64,000 nucleotides of DNA, taken from positions 29,348,750-29,412,749 of the forward strand of contig NC_062215.1 of assembly GCF_902686445.1 (NCBI RefSeq), read 5' to 3'. The notes below the pieces were generated by a model, which saw only the letters and a list, made by a program, of their open reading frames with translations, was not told where the DNA came from and ran no database searches. Of this stretch, positions 49,930 through 62,000 are shown in pieces. Position numbers and translations under genes: made by a program. How positions within the stretch are numbered: position 1 is the first letter of the stretch; each line of letters opens with the position of its first letter. Source of the stretch: Sciurus carolinensis (lineage: Eukaryota > Chordata > Mammalia > Rodentia > Sciuridae).

Positions 49930-50236
49930 TCCAAACACAAGCAACAATAGGTGTTGGCGAGGATGTGGGGAAAAAGGTACACTCATACTTTGCTGGCGGG
50001 GCTGCAAATTAGTGTAACCACTCTGGAAAGCAGTGTGGAGATTCCTCAGAAAGCTTGGAATGGAACCACCATTTGACCCAGCTATCCCACTCCTTGGCCT
50101 ATACCCAAAGGACTTAAAATCAGCATACTACAGAGATATAGCCACATCAATGTTCATAGCTGCTCAATTCACAATAGCCAGATTGTGGAACCAACCTAGA
50201 TGTCCTTCAATTGATGAATGGATAAAGAAACTGTGG

Positions 50237-50288
<52 letters not shown>

Positions 50289-50678
50289 ATAGAATATTAC
50301 TCAGTCATAAAGAAAGATAAAATTATGGTATTTGTAGGCAAATGGATGAAATTGGAGAATATCATGCTAAGTGAGATAAGTCAATCTCAAAAAACCAAAG
50401 GACGAATGATCTCGCTGATAAGCGGATGATGACACATAATGGGGGGTGAGAGGGGTTAGTGTTAGGATTAGAGTTAGGGAGAGGGGCAAGAATGGAGGAA
50501 GGAAGGACTGTATAGAGGGAAGAGAGGGGTGGGAGGGGTGGGGTGGAAGGGAAAATATAACAGAATGAATCAAACAACATTACCCTACGTAAATTTATGA
50601 TTACACAAATGGTACACCTTTACTCCATGTACAAACAGAGAAACAACATGTATCCCATTTGTTTACAATAAAAAAAAA
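49930..50678 (+). mobile_element. 5'-truncated LINE-1, ORF2 C-terminus and 3' UTR
   Basis: Starts inside ORF2 just before the Cys/His motif ([14 protein letters not shown]) and continues through the family segment with [20 protein letters not shown] to the 3' UTR and a short A-rich tail. The first frame ends at 50012 and the next opens at 50033, so the reading is broken. A TA microsatellite has grown at 50236-50284 inside the segment encoding WYIYIY. It belongs to the same young group as the 58.7-64 kb element because it shares the G-rich, telomere-like 3' UTR. Confidence 0.93.
50236..50284. repeat. (TA)n inside LINE-1
   Basis: Expansion in the ORF2 segment encoding WYIYIY. The same codons hold a shorter TA run at 59142-59159 in the other young L1. 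Confidence 0.95.
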
Positions 50679-53600
50679 TGCTCCCCAAGTGTTTCGTTCA
50701 CACAGGTTTTCAGATTAGTTAGTTGCTAATGTTACATGACTAATGTTACATGACAGTTAGTTCGTCCTTAATGTTACATAACTGCTTCATTCTCCCTGAC
50801 AACTACATGCTGAAAATTGTATTCCCAGTGCCAAACATTTGACCTGTTGGCATCCAGTAGGACATACTATTTTCTCAAGTCTAGTATCACCTACAAACTT
50901 TGTGTGTGTGATTATCTTTGTCATGCCAAAGTTTTTAATTGGCATAAAATCAAATGTGTCAAACTTAACCCTTGGGGATATACCCATCTCCCGAGGACAG
51001 GCTGCTCCCGTGTATCGCCTCAGAGCCTCATCCAGAAAGTTTCTCCATCCTGCCTTCCAAGTTCAAACTGAGTCATGATAGAAAACACTCTGCCCAGCAA
51101 CCATTATGGCTGTGACCAACTGTCCTGCTTTACCTTGGCCTGAACAGTTTCCTGAGACAGGGGGCTTATGGTATTGAATTCAGGATAGTCCCAAGCAAAC
51201 TAGGATGAGCTGACCAGCCTAGTCCCCATGCAGCTCTCCTAAGGCAGAGGCTCCCTCTCTGTCTCCTGCCTACTGACCTCAGCAGCCTCATTTCACTGGA
51301 ACCGGGAGAAGAGGGGATCCAAGATAGAATCATAAAAGGTCAATTGTCTTCATTCACCAGTCAGCCTGGAAAATTAACATATGCTCATAAAATATTTGCT
51401 GCATGCATATGTGTCTTTTAATTTTTACTTTTGCAGAAAAGCCTCTACCCAAAGATACCGGTGCCTCTTTGAGAAGTTTACTTGTATCTTAGCATTGATG
51501 CCACCCATCATATTCATAGAGCACTGGGCAGTGGATACTATTTTCCCTATAAGGAACAACCAAGAAGAGTTTTAGGAAGAGATTTAATGAATAGTAAATG
51601 ATCTATCAAACAACTCTTTTGGAAATGGCATATAGCAACCGCCAACTTGATTCCACATTTTGATATCCGCTTTCTACTCTGCCCATAAGTAGACATTTTA
51701 TTATCTGGAGTAAAACATTAGAATTTCAGCCACTGTAGCCTTGTTGTTATTATATAAAATATTTAACAATCATTCTAGTAAGAGATAAATCAAAAGAGAA
51801 GTTAGTTATCAACAACTGCTACATCCCTGGGTATGCTGATCAAATATTAAATCTGATTTTGGCGTAATTGGAAAGGAATGCAAAAATTCAAAAGAGAGTA
51901 CAGATTAGAGAATGAAATATGGATCTGAGAGTACCTGAGTACAGAGTACACTGTTTGGGGTTAGAAAGCACCAAGAATTATCAACATGAGCCCTAACCTA
52001 ATGATAGGTGGGTTTGCCCTTGGTGGTAAAATTTTTGTACAAATATATGAGTGATAAACAAAATCATGAAAAAATAATCGAGACTTACTCAACATAAACT
52101 CTACTTCATTCACACTGGTATCTAGAGATCTCCTAGGAGTGGTATTCAATTGTTCTATTGCTTTAAAGAATGTCTCCCTATAGAAGCATTTTAGTTCTAA
52201 TTTTCATTTATGTATTAACTGGGGTCACCTCTACTTTGATGTTTCACTAATATTCTGGAGTTTTCTTGTATCTCAACTCTTGTGGGAAATCTGCAAAAAA
52301 AAAAAACTTCCTTTTCCTGATCTTCTCTCATGATGGTTGGCAGTTCCAGTTAAATTTGATATTATAATTTAAAATTTCTCTCTTTCCCTTTTTTTCTCCC
52401 TTATTTCCCTTCCTGTTTTCTTTCTTAAACAATTAAGTACAGAGCTGTTAAGTCTGGCACAAGGAAGCGGGAGAAGGATGGGGTTACAGTAGCTCAGAAT
52501 AAGGCGTCAGCGAGAATGGGAAAGGGTACAGAGTCCTGGGATCCAGAGAACAGATTGCAATTTACCTATGTTCAGGTAAATTGCAAAAATAAGTAAATTC
52601 ATTAGGTATAATGGGAGCTAACTTTCTTACTGTCGAAGGAAGTCAAAGATATGAACGGAGGGCAGGAATGTAGAATATATCACTAGAAATGTGTTATTGA
52701 ATTTACATTGGAGATACCAGTGTTAACTCACAAGATGGATGGATAATGGGATAGATGGAGAGATAGAGAGATGGGTGGCTGGATGAACAGACAGATAGAG
52801 AGATAGAGAGATAGATAGATAGATGATAGATGTGTGTGTATTTATACATAGAGGCATTGACTCTTCATTCACAGGGACTGAGTGTATTGATATCCTAGTA
52901 TAAATAAGCACACCAAGTGCTCTTGTTACCTTAGAAGGAACTCCTTACACACATGGTTGGTCTCAGGTCTGGGATAAAGAAAATATTAATGGTCCTGAAA
53001 CATCTTATTGTAAAAGAAAAATAGGTTCTCAAGTACATGTCGTGGACATGTTTAAAGACATAGGATCTAAATGAAGACATTCTCATTGCACAAATTGGCT
53101 GCATCTTGACATCAAAATAATTATTGTAAATCAATGAAGTCCATGACTCCTGTTGATATAAATATATAAATGTACTACAATTTTGTTGTAAAGCAAGAGT
53201 TTTGCATAGCCTCAAAATACTTATTAATGGAAGAAATGAGTATTTTTACAGTGAAGATTTTTGGGCTTTACCTTAATCAAAGAATCACAGTTAATGCTAC
53301 CAGTAATGGGACAAATTTAAATTGTGTGGCATCTGATGGTACCTTTAAACAAAGAGAAAGAGAATAAACAGTATCACTTCAGTGATATTCCTACAAAAGT
53401 GTATGTACAATATGAATATAATTGTGAAGAAATAACAGAAGAGCCAAACTGAGGGATATTCCACACAGTGACAACCTCCACTCTTCAAAAGCTTCAATGG
53501 CATGAAAGTCAAGGAAAGACTGCAAATCTGTCCCAGATTGGAAATTAAAGTGGCATGATAACTAAACAACGACAACAAAAGAGTGATACTAAACTGGGTC

Positions 53601-54769
53601 TCTTTGCTCTAAAAGACATATGTTCATGTCAATATTAGTGGTCTATATTATAATAATATTAATCTCCTTATTTTGATTATCAATAAAAAAGAGAATACCT
53701 TCATTATCTAATAGAAACATGATCCAATAGAAATATTTACAAATGATATGTAATAAGGAATACAAAAACATGATGTAACGTGATGACTTATTTCCAAATT
53801 CAACCAGAAAGTTAAGTTCAGTACATTATACTTACATTTCAGATAATTTTGCAGACTTAAAATAAATTTTGGAAAGAAACATAGCTGCTCTTTTTCTCTC
53901 CCCTGAGTTAACCAAAAAGTAATCTCAAGACCATCTTCCTTTATCCTTGTCTTTTCCCTCCCAATTATACTCATAAGCCATTTAGGGGTACATACCTATT
54001 AAATAAAATTTGGGGTCAACTGCACTGGAATGCAAAAGAAAAGATTTTATTGCGGCTTCATACAAGAGGTAACTAAAGGTTGAATCAAGGAGGCATTCTG
54101 TGCTTGGAAAGTTTTTCTCCCACACCACTGGCAGATTATCTTCTAAATTCTGCTGGCCTTCTCTTGATCCTCTGTACCACCAGGTTCACCTCCTGCCACC
54201 TTTTTCTCTGACTGCTCTCATCCTCCCAGTGCATGATCAGTCACCACACCAATATGTCAAATGTCAAATCTATTTTGGATATCCCAGAGTATTCCATCCT
54301 TACAAACCAACTGATCCCGCCAAGGTTCTGAAGGAATTCTATTCCATGAAAGAATTCTGCAATCAGCTTTCAAAATAACAGCATTTCCTACCCAGCTCTC
54401 TGCTTAACATTCACTATAAAATGTGGTGCCATCTGATAACACAGAAAGAACTTGATAAAATGCTGTCAAGTGAAATTACTGAGATTTAGATACTAAAATT
54501 GGAATCTTTACCAATGCCACTTTTAGAAATATTTTCAATTCCGACATACACAGACTGGTTGAAATGGATGCTCTTTTGTCTCAACACATGATAGAAGACC
54601 TAACCGTCTGAATCAATCCATCCATTTGGTAGATTAGTGACTTTGCTTATGTATTGGGGTGGCGAAGTGAGATAATTAAAAATAGTCAATCAGATTTTTC
54701 CAAGATTTACCCATACATCATTTGGGTTGTAAATTAATTCATCTCCCGGTATGCTGGTGGTTTAACTTT
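50679..54769. other. Long unique interval, no gene seen
   Basis: Holds the GATA-type repeat at 52735. No other repeat, exon or RNA gene is recognised. Confidence 0.55.
52735..52838. repeat. GATA/GATG/GAGATA microsatellite
   Basis: Imperfect tetranucleotide array, most regular at 52794-52830. Confidence 0.93.
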
Positions 54770-55030
54770 GACCCTTGCAGTTGATGAAATGTAAATATTT
54801 ATGTGGTCTAATTAATGAGGCCATTTCTCTTCTGAATGCAGGTATTTTTCAAAGCATTACATCAATGTTTTTGTAGGCAAGCATTCAGAATATTTAACAT
54901 TTTAGGCAGTACATTTTATTCCTAGTGTTCGTACATGAAATATTTTAGACAATGTGCATTTGCCATTAAATTTGTTAGAGGAACAGTTGTCTAACTTTTG
55001 TTTAGATTAATTCATAAGATTCTTCCTGTG
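54770..55030. other. Candidate conserved non-coding segment
   Basis: Complex, repeat-free AT-rich text with homeodomain-type cores (TAATTAATGAGG at about 54808, TTAGATTAATTC at about 55002). Conservation is only a guess from its look. Confidence 0.2.
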
Positions 55031-55273
55031 CAGTCTGAGTACCTTGGCAGCATAGAGACATAACATCTTCTTTACCCAGTTTGGAATAATTATGAAATGA
55101 AAAATTTAACACTGTTCTGATTTTGTCAATGATACATCACTAGAGTCCCTTAAAAGTCACTATAATACAGGGCATGTGAAAGCAAAAGGATCTAAGTGTC
55201 TCAGCTTACAACAGTAATGAGTACAGCAGTTTGCTGAAGTAGCTGTAAATCAAATGTTCTGTCACTATTACAG

Positions 55274-55413
55274 AAAACCCATGAGCCATCTGGACAGGAT
55301 CCTGCTCTGCTGCCGCCTTTCAGAAACACCAGGGACACATGGAAAAAGTGGCATCCATGCTGTCTTCAGGAGAAGGTCTGCCCCTGAGCAGAAACACTTT
55401 TCCACTTCATCTG
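55274..55413 (+). other. Candidate exon, not recognised
   Basis: A 140-base, locally GC-richer stretch bounded by an acceptor-like TTCTGTCACTATTACAG and a donor-like CTG|GTAGGAG. One frame is open through it and on to 55514. It encodes a basic, Ser-rich peptide with no domain I know. Not overlapping any repeat I can name. It could be a lncRNA exon, an unannotated exon or chance. Confidence 0.2.
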
Positions 55414-55513
55414 GTAGGAGCAAAAGTCAGGCAATTATAACTGGGACACAAAGTCAGTTCAGCATTATAAGAAGCCTAAGATCACAGAATACAAATCATA
55501 TCCCATGCTACTA

Positions 55514-56424
55514 AATTGAGGAACTGTGTTTCCCAACTCTACATTTATTATCTTTAACTAACTAAAGATTTTTCTTCAACCAATAAAAAAAAAAGTGTAT
55601 ATAACCCTAAGTGCCAATCACATAATATGAAGCCCTTCTTTAGGAACAGATTGGCTAACAGGGAGATGTGCCCTGAAGAAGCTATACCATGTTCAGTCCT
55701 TGTCCGTAGTTTTAACAATCATTTTCTGCATGTTCCTCCAGTGAAAACACAGGGTTAAAGTCTACTTAGAAAATTTTTCTTTAAGAAAGATACATAATTG
55801 AGAGCCAAAAATAGAATCCATCATGAAAAAAGTAGTAAAAATTAGATTTCAGTAAAATTGAATCAGATAGATTTCTTTTTTGGCATTATGTTGCTATTGA
55901 GTGGAATGAGACGTATTCCTGTTTGTTTTGAAGAGATGTTAATTATAATTGACAAGAAAATTAAACTCAACATGTTGCCATTCACATGGTATTTTGAAAA
56001 TAATAGAAACCCTGCAGTTATGGAGAAAAGGCATACTCTCAAGAAATAGTTAAATAAGAACACCAATTTTCATTTTAATGTTATTACATTGCACAAAAGT
56101 TAATATTCAGTTTCTTTCTACAAGGATAGAATCTAGTTATGCTCAGGTGTTCAAAGGTGAGGGAGAATTTCTCTAGAAAGGCTGAGATAGCTTAACAAGG
56201 ATGGACAACTGGATGCCTCTTGGTTGAAGGGTCAAAGTCTTAGCTGGAAAGACAAGAGATGTCAAATATATTACTATATGGTAGGATGCACGTCCCCTTC
56301 AGTGGCCCTGTAGAAGTCATCTATCTAAAAGAGAAGTTGGGCTAATTTTAAGGTCTTCATGAATGTCTCAAGACACACACATGCTTACCTTTTGCTATCC
56401 TTATATGATAGCATCTTCCTTATT
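55514..56424. other. AT-rich unassigned DNA, no gene seen
   Basis: Short overlapping frames on both strands at 55858-56066 are chance-like. Confidence 0.55.
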
Positions 56425-56640
56425 TGATCCAACAATTATTTGTTGAATGTCTACTATATGTGAAATAGTAGACATTCAATAGTAGACAAATAGACATTCA
56501 ATAAACAATGAGGATACAATAACAATCAAAGCATAATTGCTCCCTGCCCCTCAGAAGTCATGGTTTCAGAGGACACTCCCAAAGGAAATAACATCATAGT
56601 ATGATATGTGCAATGAGAGTATAATATGATAATGCCTAGT
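56425..56640 (-). mobile_element. L2 fragment with an internal inverted duplication
   Basis: CCAACAATTATTTGTTGAAT, GTCTACTATATGTG then AATGAGGATACAATAAC and TGCTCCCTGCCCCTCAGAAG are L2 complement. A perfect inverted repeat interrupts it at 56443-56479. Confidence 0.6.
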
Positions 56641-58266
56641 CTTAGGGATAGAGGAGGTCTGGTCAATAATTCTGTTTATAATGAAGTATAACAAAAGTAC
56701 AATTGTTTCTACTATGCACTTTGCTGGTATAAAAGTGAATTTCTAAAATATTTACCCTATCTCTGGTATTTTGTCAATAACTTTCACATGCCACACCATG
56801 ATTTAGGGCTTAAAGTCACCATTTATTTGCTCATAATTCTTTAGGTGAATTAGGAAGTACTTATGGCCTTGAGTATCTTGGTTCATTTCTGCTATCATCT
56901 TGATTGGGGCTAAAAATTCTTGGATGACTTTATTCACATGACTGAAAAATTAGCTGATTGCTAAAGTGTCAACAATGACTAGATGCTCCTCTTCTAATTG
57001 CTGTCTCAAGAGATAGCAAGATCAAGTTTGGATGAACTATTTAGACTCTGGCTTGTATCAAATTTGCTAGAGCCCCATTAGCCAAAGGAAGCTATATGTC
57101 CAAGTCCAGATTCAAAGCATGGAGAAATAGACTTCTTTATTCAAAGAGTGACACTACAAAAATATTCTTTACTATATTTTGTTGAAAGTAGGGGACAATA
57201 TTGCCGACTGGAGCCTGTTTTCCAATAAAAGTTTTCAAAACCCTATTGATTTAGGATGAATCTTAAACTATTAATATTGACTTAAAATATTCTTTGCCAG
57301 TTCTTTCCCATTGATCTCATTCTCTACCACTGGCTAGTATTAAAACATTAGACAGAGTGTTCTACAAATTGCCCTTCAAATGCTTTTCTGCTAATGAGAT
57401 TTGCCCACCCCTAAGGCTTAGCATAAGTTCTGGTTTATGTTCATGTTTTCTTATTACTCTGAATAAAAATGACTTCGTGGCTACCATTCAAATTGGTTAT
57501 CTCTAAATTGCTTTCAAACAAGTTGTCTGCTATTGATTGTCCTAAATTCAGAACAGTACCCATTCCCTGCCATACACATTTTGCTCTTAGCTCAAACTCA
57601 TTAAGATTTTGTTTAACCATTTCTTGACCATTTATCTTGTCTTTCTAACTAGAAAGAAAACTCCATGAGGATCACAGCTATTTCTTTAATTCTTTATTCC
57701 TTAGCAGATTGTACTTAATCTCTGAGGCATATATCAAATTAAAGCATGAAAAAAATTTCTTCTGTGAAAAAATTCTATATGATTTTTCATAAATTATCTT
57801 ATGAAAAAATATGCAAAATGAAATACTTATTAATACTTTTACTTCAAAATAATTGTCCATTTCGCTTATTTTGACTTTCAATTAAGAAGTCCAAGATAAT
57901 AGATTAGGTAATTTAAAAGAATAGAGGATGAAAATTCCCAAGATGTGGGAGATAAGGGATGACAGGTAAGGAATTGGTAACAACTACTACTGTCAATAAC
58001 TATTCTTGGCGGACATGCCATTTCTTTTCTTTAAAAAGTCTTTGCTTTGCTTACTTCTGACATCTGCCAGCAACCTGGGACAGAGCAGATGCTCTATATC
58101 CACCAAAGCAGATGCAAAGCTTTCGAAACAAGTGAAAGGTCAAGCAGTAGCCCTTTCAAAGAAGTATGGGCTTTCCCATGTGTATTTCATTTTTTCTTAG
58201 CTTTTTATTCCATTCTGGAGTACTGATATTAAAAGATGGCAGAAAGCTTCTTTAAAAGGAATAATT
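56641..58266. other. Unassigned DNA around a weak L2
   Basis: Beyond the probable L2 at 57290-57740 no gene, RNA or site is supported. Confidence 0.5.
57290..57740 (+). mobile_element. Probable L2 fragment
   Basis: The best part is 57640-57740: TAGAAAGAAAACTCCATGAG, GATCACAGCTATTTC and CTTAGCAGATTGTACTTAAT, like the L2 3' end. Upstream text (CATTTTGCTCTTAGCTC) is weaker. Confidence 0.45.
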
Positions 58267-58470
58267 AGCTGGGTATGGTGGTGCACACCTGTAATCTCAG
58301 CAGCTTGGGAGGCTGAGGCAGGAGGATGGTGAATTCAAAGCCAGACTCAGCAACTTAGCAAGGTAATAAGCAACTTAGTGAGATCCTGTATCTAAATAAA
58401 ATATTTAAAAAAGGGCTGAGGATATGACTCAGTGGTTAAGAGACCCTGGGTTAAATCCCCAGTACTAAGA
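58267..58470 (+). mobile_element. B1-dID dimeric SINE with GA-rich tail
   Basis: Near complete: GCTGGGTATGGTGGTGCACA, TGTAATCTCAGCAGC, AAGGGCTGAGGATATGACTC, GGGTTAAATCCCCAGTAC. The tail passes into (GA)n at 58470-58520. GAATAATTA just upstream and GAATGAATTA after the tail look like the target-site duplication. Confidence 0.95.
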
Positions 58471-58753
58471 AAAAAAGAGAAAAAGAGAGAGAGAAAGAGA
58501 GAGAGAGAATGAGAGAGAATGAATTAAGCAATTTTCTCCATCCATTACATATAAAATATCCACATATGGATGTTAAGAAGCATTTGAATCCTTGAAATAT
58601 TATATCACTATGTTTAGTATTGAGTAGATATAACCTTTATATTTTGATAAAACTATCCTCTTATTCTCCTTTTGAGTGAAGAATCTTAAAATGAGAAGAA
58701 GACCATTCACATTTCTAACCTAGGTTCTTTTTTTTTTTTCTTTTTTTTTTTTT

Positions 58754-59024
58754 AATTGTATACAAATGGGATACATGTTGTTTCTCTATTTGTACATAGA
58801 GTCAAGGCATACCATTTGTGTAATCATACATTTACATAGGGCAATGATGTTTATTTTTTTTCCCTTCCCCCCCACCCCTCCCACCCCTCTTTCCCTCTAT
58901 ACAGTCCTTCTTTCCTTCATTCTTACCGCTCTCCTTATCCCTAACCCTAAACCTAACCCTAAACCTAATGCTAACCCCTCCCACCCCCCATTATATGTCC
59001 TCATCCGCTTATCAGCGAGATCAT
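58754..59024 (-). other. LINE-1 3' UTR with G-rich and telomere-like repeats
   Basis: Follows the ORF2 stop. On the sense (minus) strand it has a G-rich block, then TTAGGG/TTAGGTTTAGGG-type repeats (58931-58985), then a second G-rich block with GGGTGGGAGGGGTGGG-like runs (58860-58885). It ends in a conserved segment read on the plus strand as a poly-T start followed by TTGTATACAAATGGGATACA. The same design, with more decayed telomere-like units, recurs in the truncated L1 at 50448-50550. Older L1 copies at 21.8 kb and 33.3 kb lack it. Confidence 0.85.
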
Positions 59025-62000
59025 TCATCCTTTAGTTTTTTGAGATTGGCTTATCTCACTTAGCATGATATTCTCCAATTTCGTCCATTTGCCTACAAAT
59101 GCCATAATTTTATCATTCTTCATTGCGGAGTAATATTCCATTGTATATATATATATATACCACAGTTTCTTTATCCATTCATCAACTGAAGGTCATCTAG
59201 GTTGGTTCCACAATCTGGCTATGGTGAATTGAGCAGCAATGAACATTGATGTGGCTGTATCTCTGTAGTATGCTGATTTTAAGTCCTTTGGGTATAGGCC
59301 AAGGAGTGGGATAGCTGGGTCAAATGGTGTTTCCATTCCAAGCTTTCTGAGGAATCTCCACACTGCTTTCCAGAGTGGCTGCACTAATTTGCAACCCCAA
59401 CAGCAATGTATGAGTGTTCCTTTTTCACCACATCCTCGCCAACACCTATTGTTGCTTGTATTCTTGATAATCGCCATTCTAATTGGGGTGAGATGAAATC
59501 TTAGGGTAGTTTTGATTTGCATTTCCCTTATTACTAGGGATATTGAACATTTTTTCATATATCTGTTGATTACTTGTACATCTTCTTCTGTGAAGTGTCT
59601 GTTCATTTCCTTAGCCCATTTGTTGATTGGATTATTTGTATTCTTCATGTAGAGTTTTTTGAGTTCTTTATAGATTCTGGAAATTAGCGCTCTATCTGAG
59701 GTATGGTTGGCAAAGATGTTCTCCCACTCCGTAGGTTCTCTCTTCACATTTCTGATAGTTTCCTTTGCTGAGAGAAAGCTTTTTAGTTTGAATCTATCCC
59801 AGTTGTTGATTCTTGCTTTTATTTCTTGTGCTATGAGAGTCCTGTTAAGGAAGTCTGATCCTAAGCCAACAAGTTGAAGATTTGGACCTACTTTTTCTTC
59901 TATAAAATGCAGGGTCTCTGGTCTGATTCCGAGGTCCTTGATCCATTTTGAGTTGAGTTTTGTGTAGGGTGAGAGATAGGGGTTTAATTTCATTCTATTG
60001 CATATGGTTTTCCAGTTTTCCCAGCACCATTTGTTGAAGAGGCTATATTTCCTCCATTGCATATTTTTGGAACCTTTGTCTAGTATGAGAAAATTGTATT
60101 TATTTGGGTTTGTGTCCATGTCCTCTATTCTGTACCATTGATCTACCTGTCTATTTTGGTACCAATACCATGCCGTTTTTGTTACTATTGCTTTGTAGTA
60201 GAGTTGAAGATCTGGTATTGCAATACCCCCTGCTTCGCTCTTGCTACTGAGGATTGCTTTAGCTATTCTAGGTTTTTTATTCTTCCAGATGAATTTCATA
60301 ATTGCTTGCTCTATTTCTGCAAGGTACATCATTGGAATTTTAATTGGAATTGCATTGAATCTGTATAGCACTTTAGGTAGTATAGCCATTTTGACAATAT
60401 TAATTCTGCCTATCCAGGAAAAGGGAGATCTTTCCATCTTCTAAGATTTTCTTTAATTTCTTTCTTTAGTGTTCTGTAGTTCTCATTGTAAAGGTCTTTC
60501 ACCTCTTTTGTGAGATTGATTCCCAAGTATTTTATTTTTTTCAATGCTATTGTGAATGGGGTAGTTTTCCTAATTTCTCTTTCTGAAGATTCATCACTTA
60601 TGTATAAAAATGCATTGGATTTATGAGCATTGATCTTGTAACCTGCTACTTTACTGAATTCACTTATGAGTTCTAAAAGTTTTCTGGTGGAATTTCCAGG
60701 TTCCTCTAAATATATAATCATGTCAGCAGCAAACAGGGATAGTTTGAGTTCTTCTTTTCCAATTCGTATCCCTTTAATTTCTTTGGTTTGTCTGATTGCT
60801 CTGGCTAGAGTCTCAAGGACGATGTTGAATAGAAGCGGTGAAAGAGGGCATCCCTGCCTTGTTCCACTTTTTAGAGGGAATGCTTTCAGTTTTTCACCAT
60901 TTAGAATGATATTAGCCATGGGCTTAACGTAGATTGCCTTTATAATGTTAAGGAATGTTCCCACTACCCCAATTTTTTCTAGTGTTTTGAGCATGAAGGG
61001 ATGCTGTATTTTATCGAATGCTTTTTCTGCATCTATTGAAATAATCATGTGATTCTTAATTTTAAGTCTGTTGATATGGTGAATGACATTTATTGATTTC
61101 CGAATGTTGAACCAACCTTGCATCCCTGGGATAAAACCCACTTGATCGTGGTGCACTATCTTTTTAATATATATTTGTATGCGATTTGCTAAAATTTTGT
61201 TGAGAATTTTGCGTCGATGTTCATTAAGGATATTGGTCTGAAATTTTCTTTCCTCGATGTGTCTCTGTCTGGTTTAGGTATCAGGGTGATATTGGCTTCA
61301 TAGAACGAGTTTGGGAGGGTTCCCTCATCTTCTATTTCGTGGAATAGTTTGAGGAGTATTGGAATGAGCTCTTCTTTAAAGGTTTTGTAGAACTCGGCTG
61401 AGAACCCATCTGGTCCTGGACTTTTCTTTGTTGGTAGGCTTTTGATGACCTCTTCTATTTCATTGCTTGAAATTGGTTTATTTAAGTTGTGTATGTCCTC
61501 CTCGTTCAGTTTAGGTAATTCATATGTCTCTAGAAATTTGTTGATGTCTTCGAGGTTTTCTGTTTTGTTGGAGTATAGATTTTCAAAATAGCTTCTAATT
61601 ATGTTTTGTATTTCACTCGTGTCTGTTGTGATGTTTCCTTGTTCATTCCGAATTTTAGTAATTTGAGTTTTCTCCCTCTTTCTCTTTGTTAGTGTGGCTA
61701 AGGGTTTATCAATTTTATTTATTTTTTCAAAGAACCAACTATTTATTTTGTTAATTTTTCCAATTGTTTCTTTTGTTTCAATTTCGTTGATTTCGGCTCT
61801 GATTTTAACTATTTCCCGTCTTCTACTACTTTTGGTATTGGTCTGCTCTTCTTTTTCTAGGGCTTTGAACTGTAGTGTTAAGTCGTTTATTTGTTGATTT
61901 CTACTTCTTTTTTTGAATGCGCCCCATGAAATAAATCTTCCTCTAAGTACTGCTTTCATAGTGTCCCAGAGATTTTGATATGATGTGTCTTTGTTCTCTT

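Noticed and set aside
51100..51240. Possible old DNA transposon or LINE text (AACTGTCCTGC, AGGATAGTCCCAAGC)
   Set aside because: Some resemblance to an ancient repeat, but I could not assign a family or boundaries.
58931..58985. CCCTAA-type units as a telomere or interstitial telomere
   Set aside because: They lie at a fixed place in an L1 3' UTR and recur in decayed form in another L1 copy, so they belong to the element and do not mark a chromosome end or fusion.
60138..60444. Plus-strand frames within the L1
   Set aside because: Antisense shadows of ORF2.
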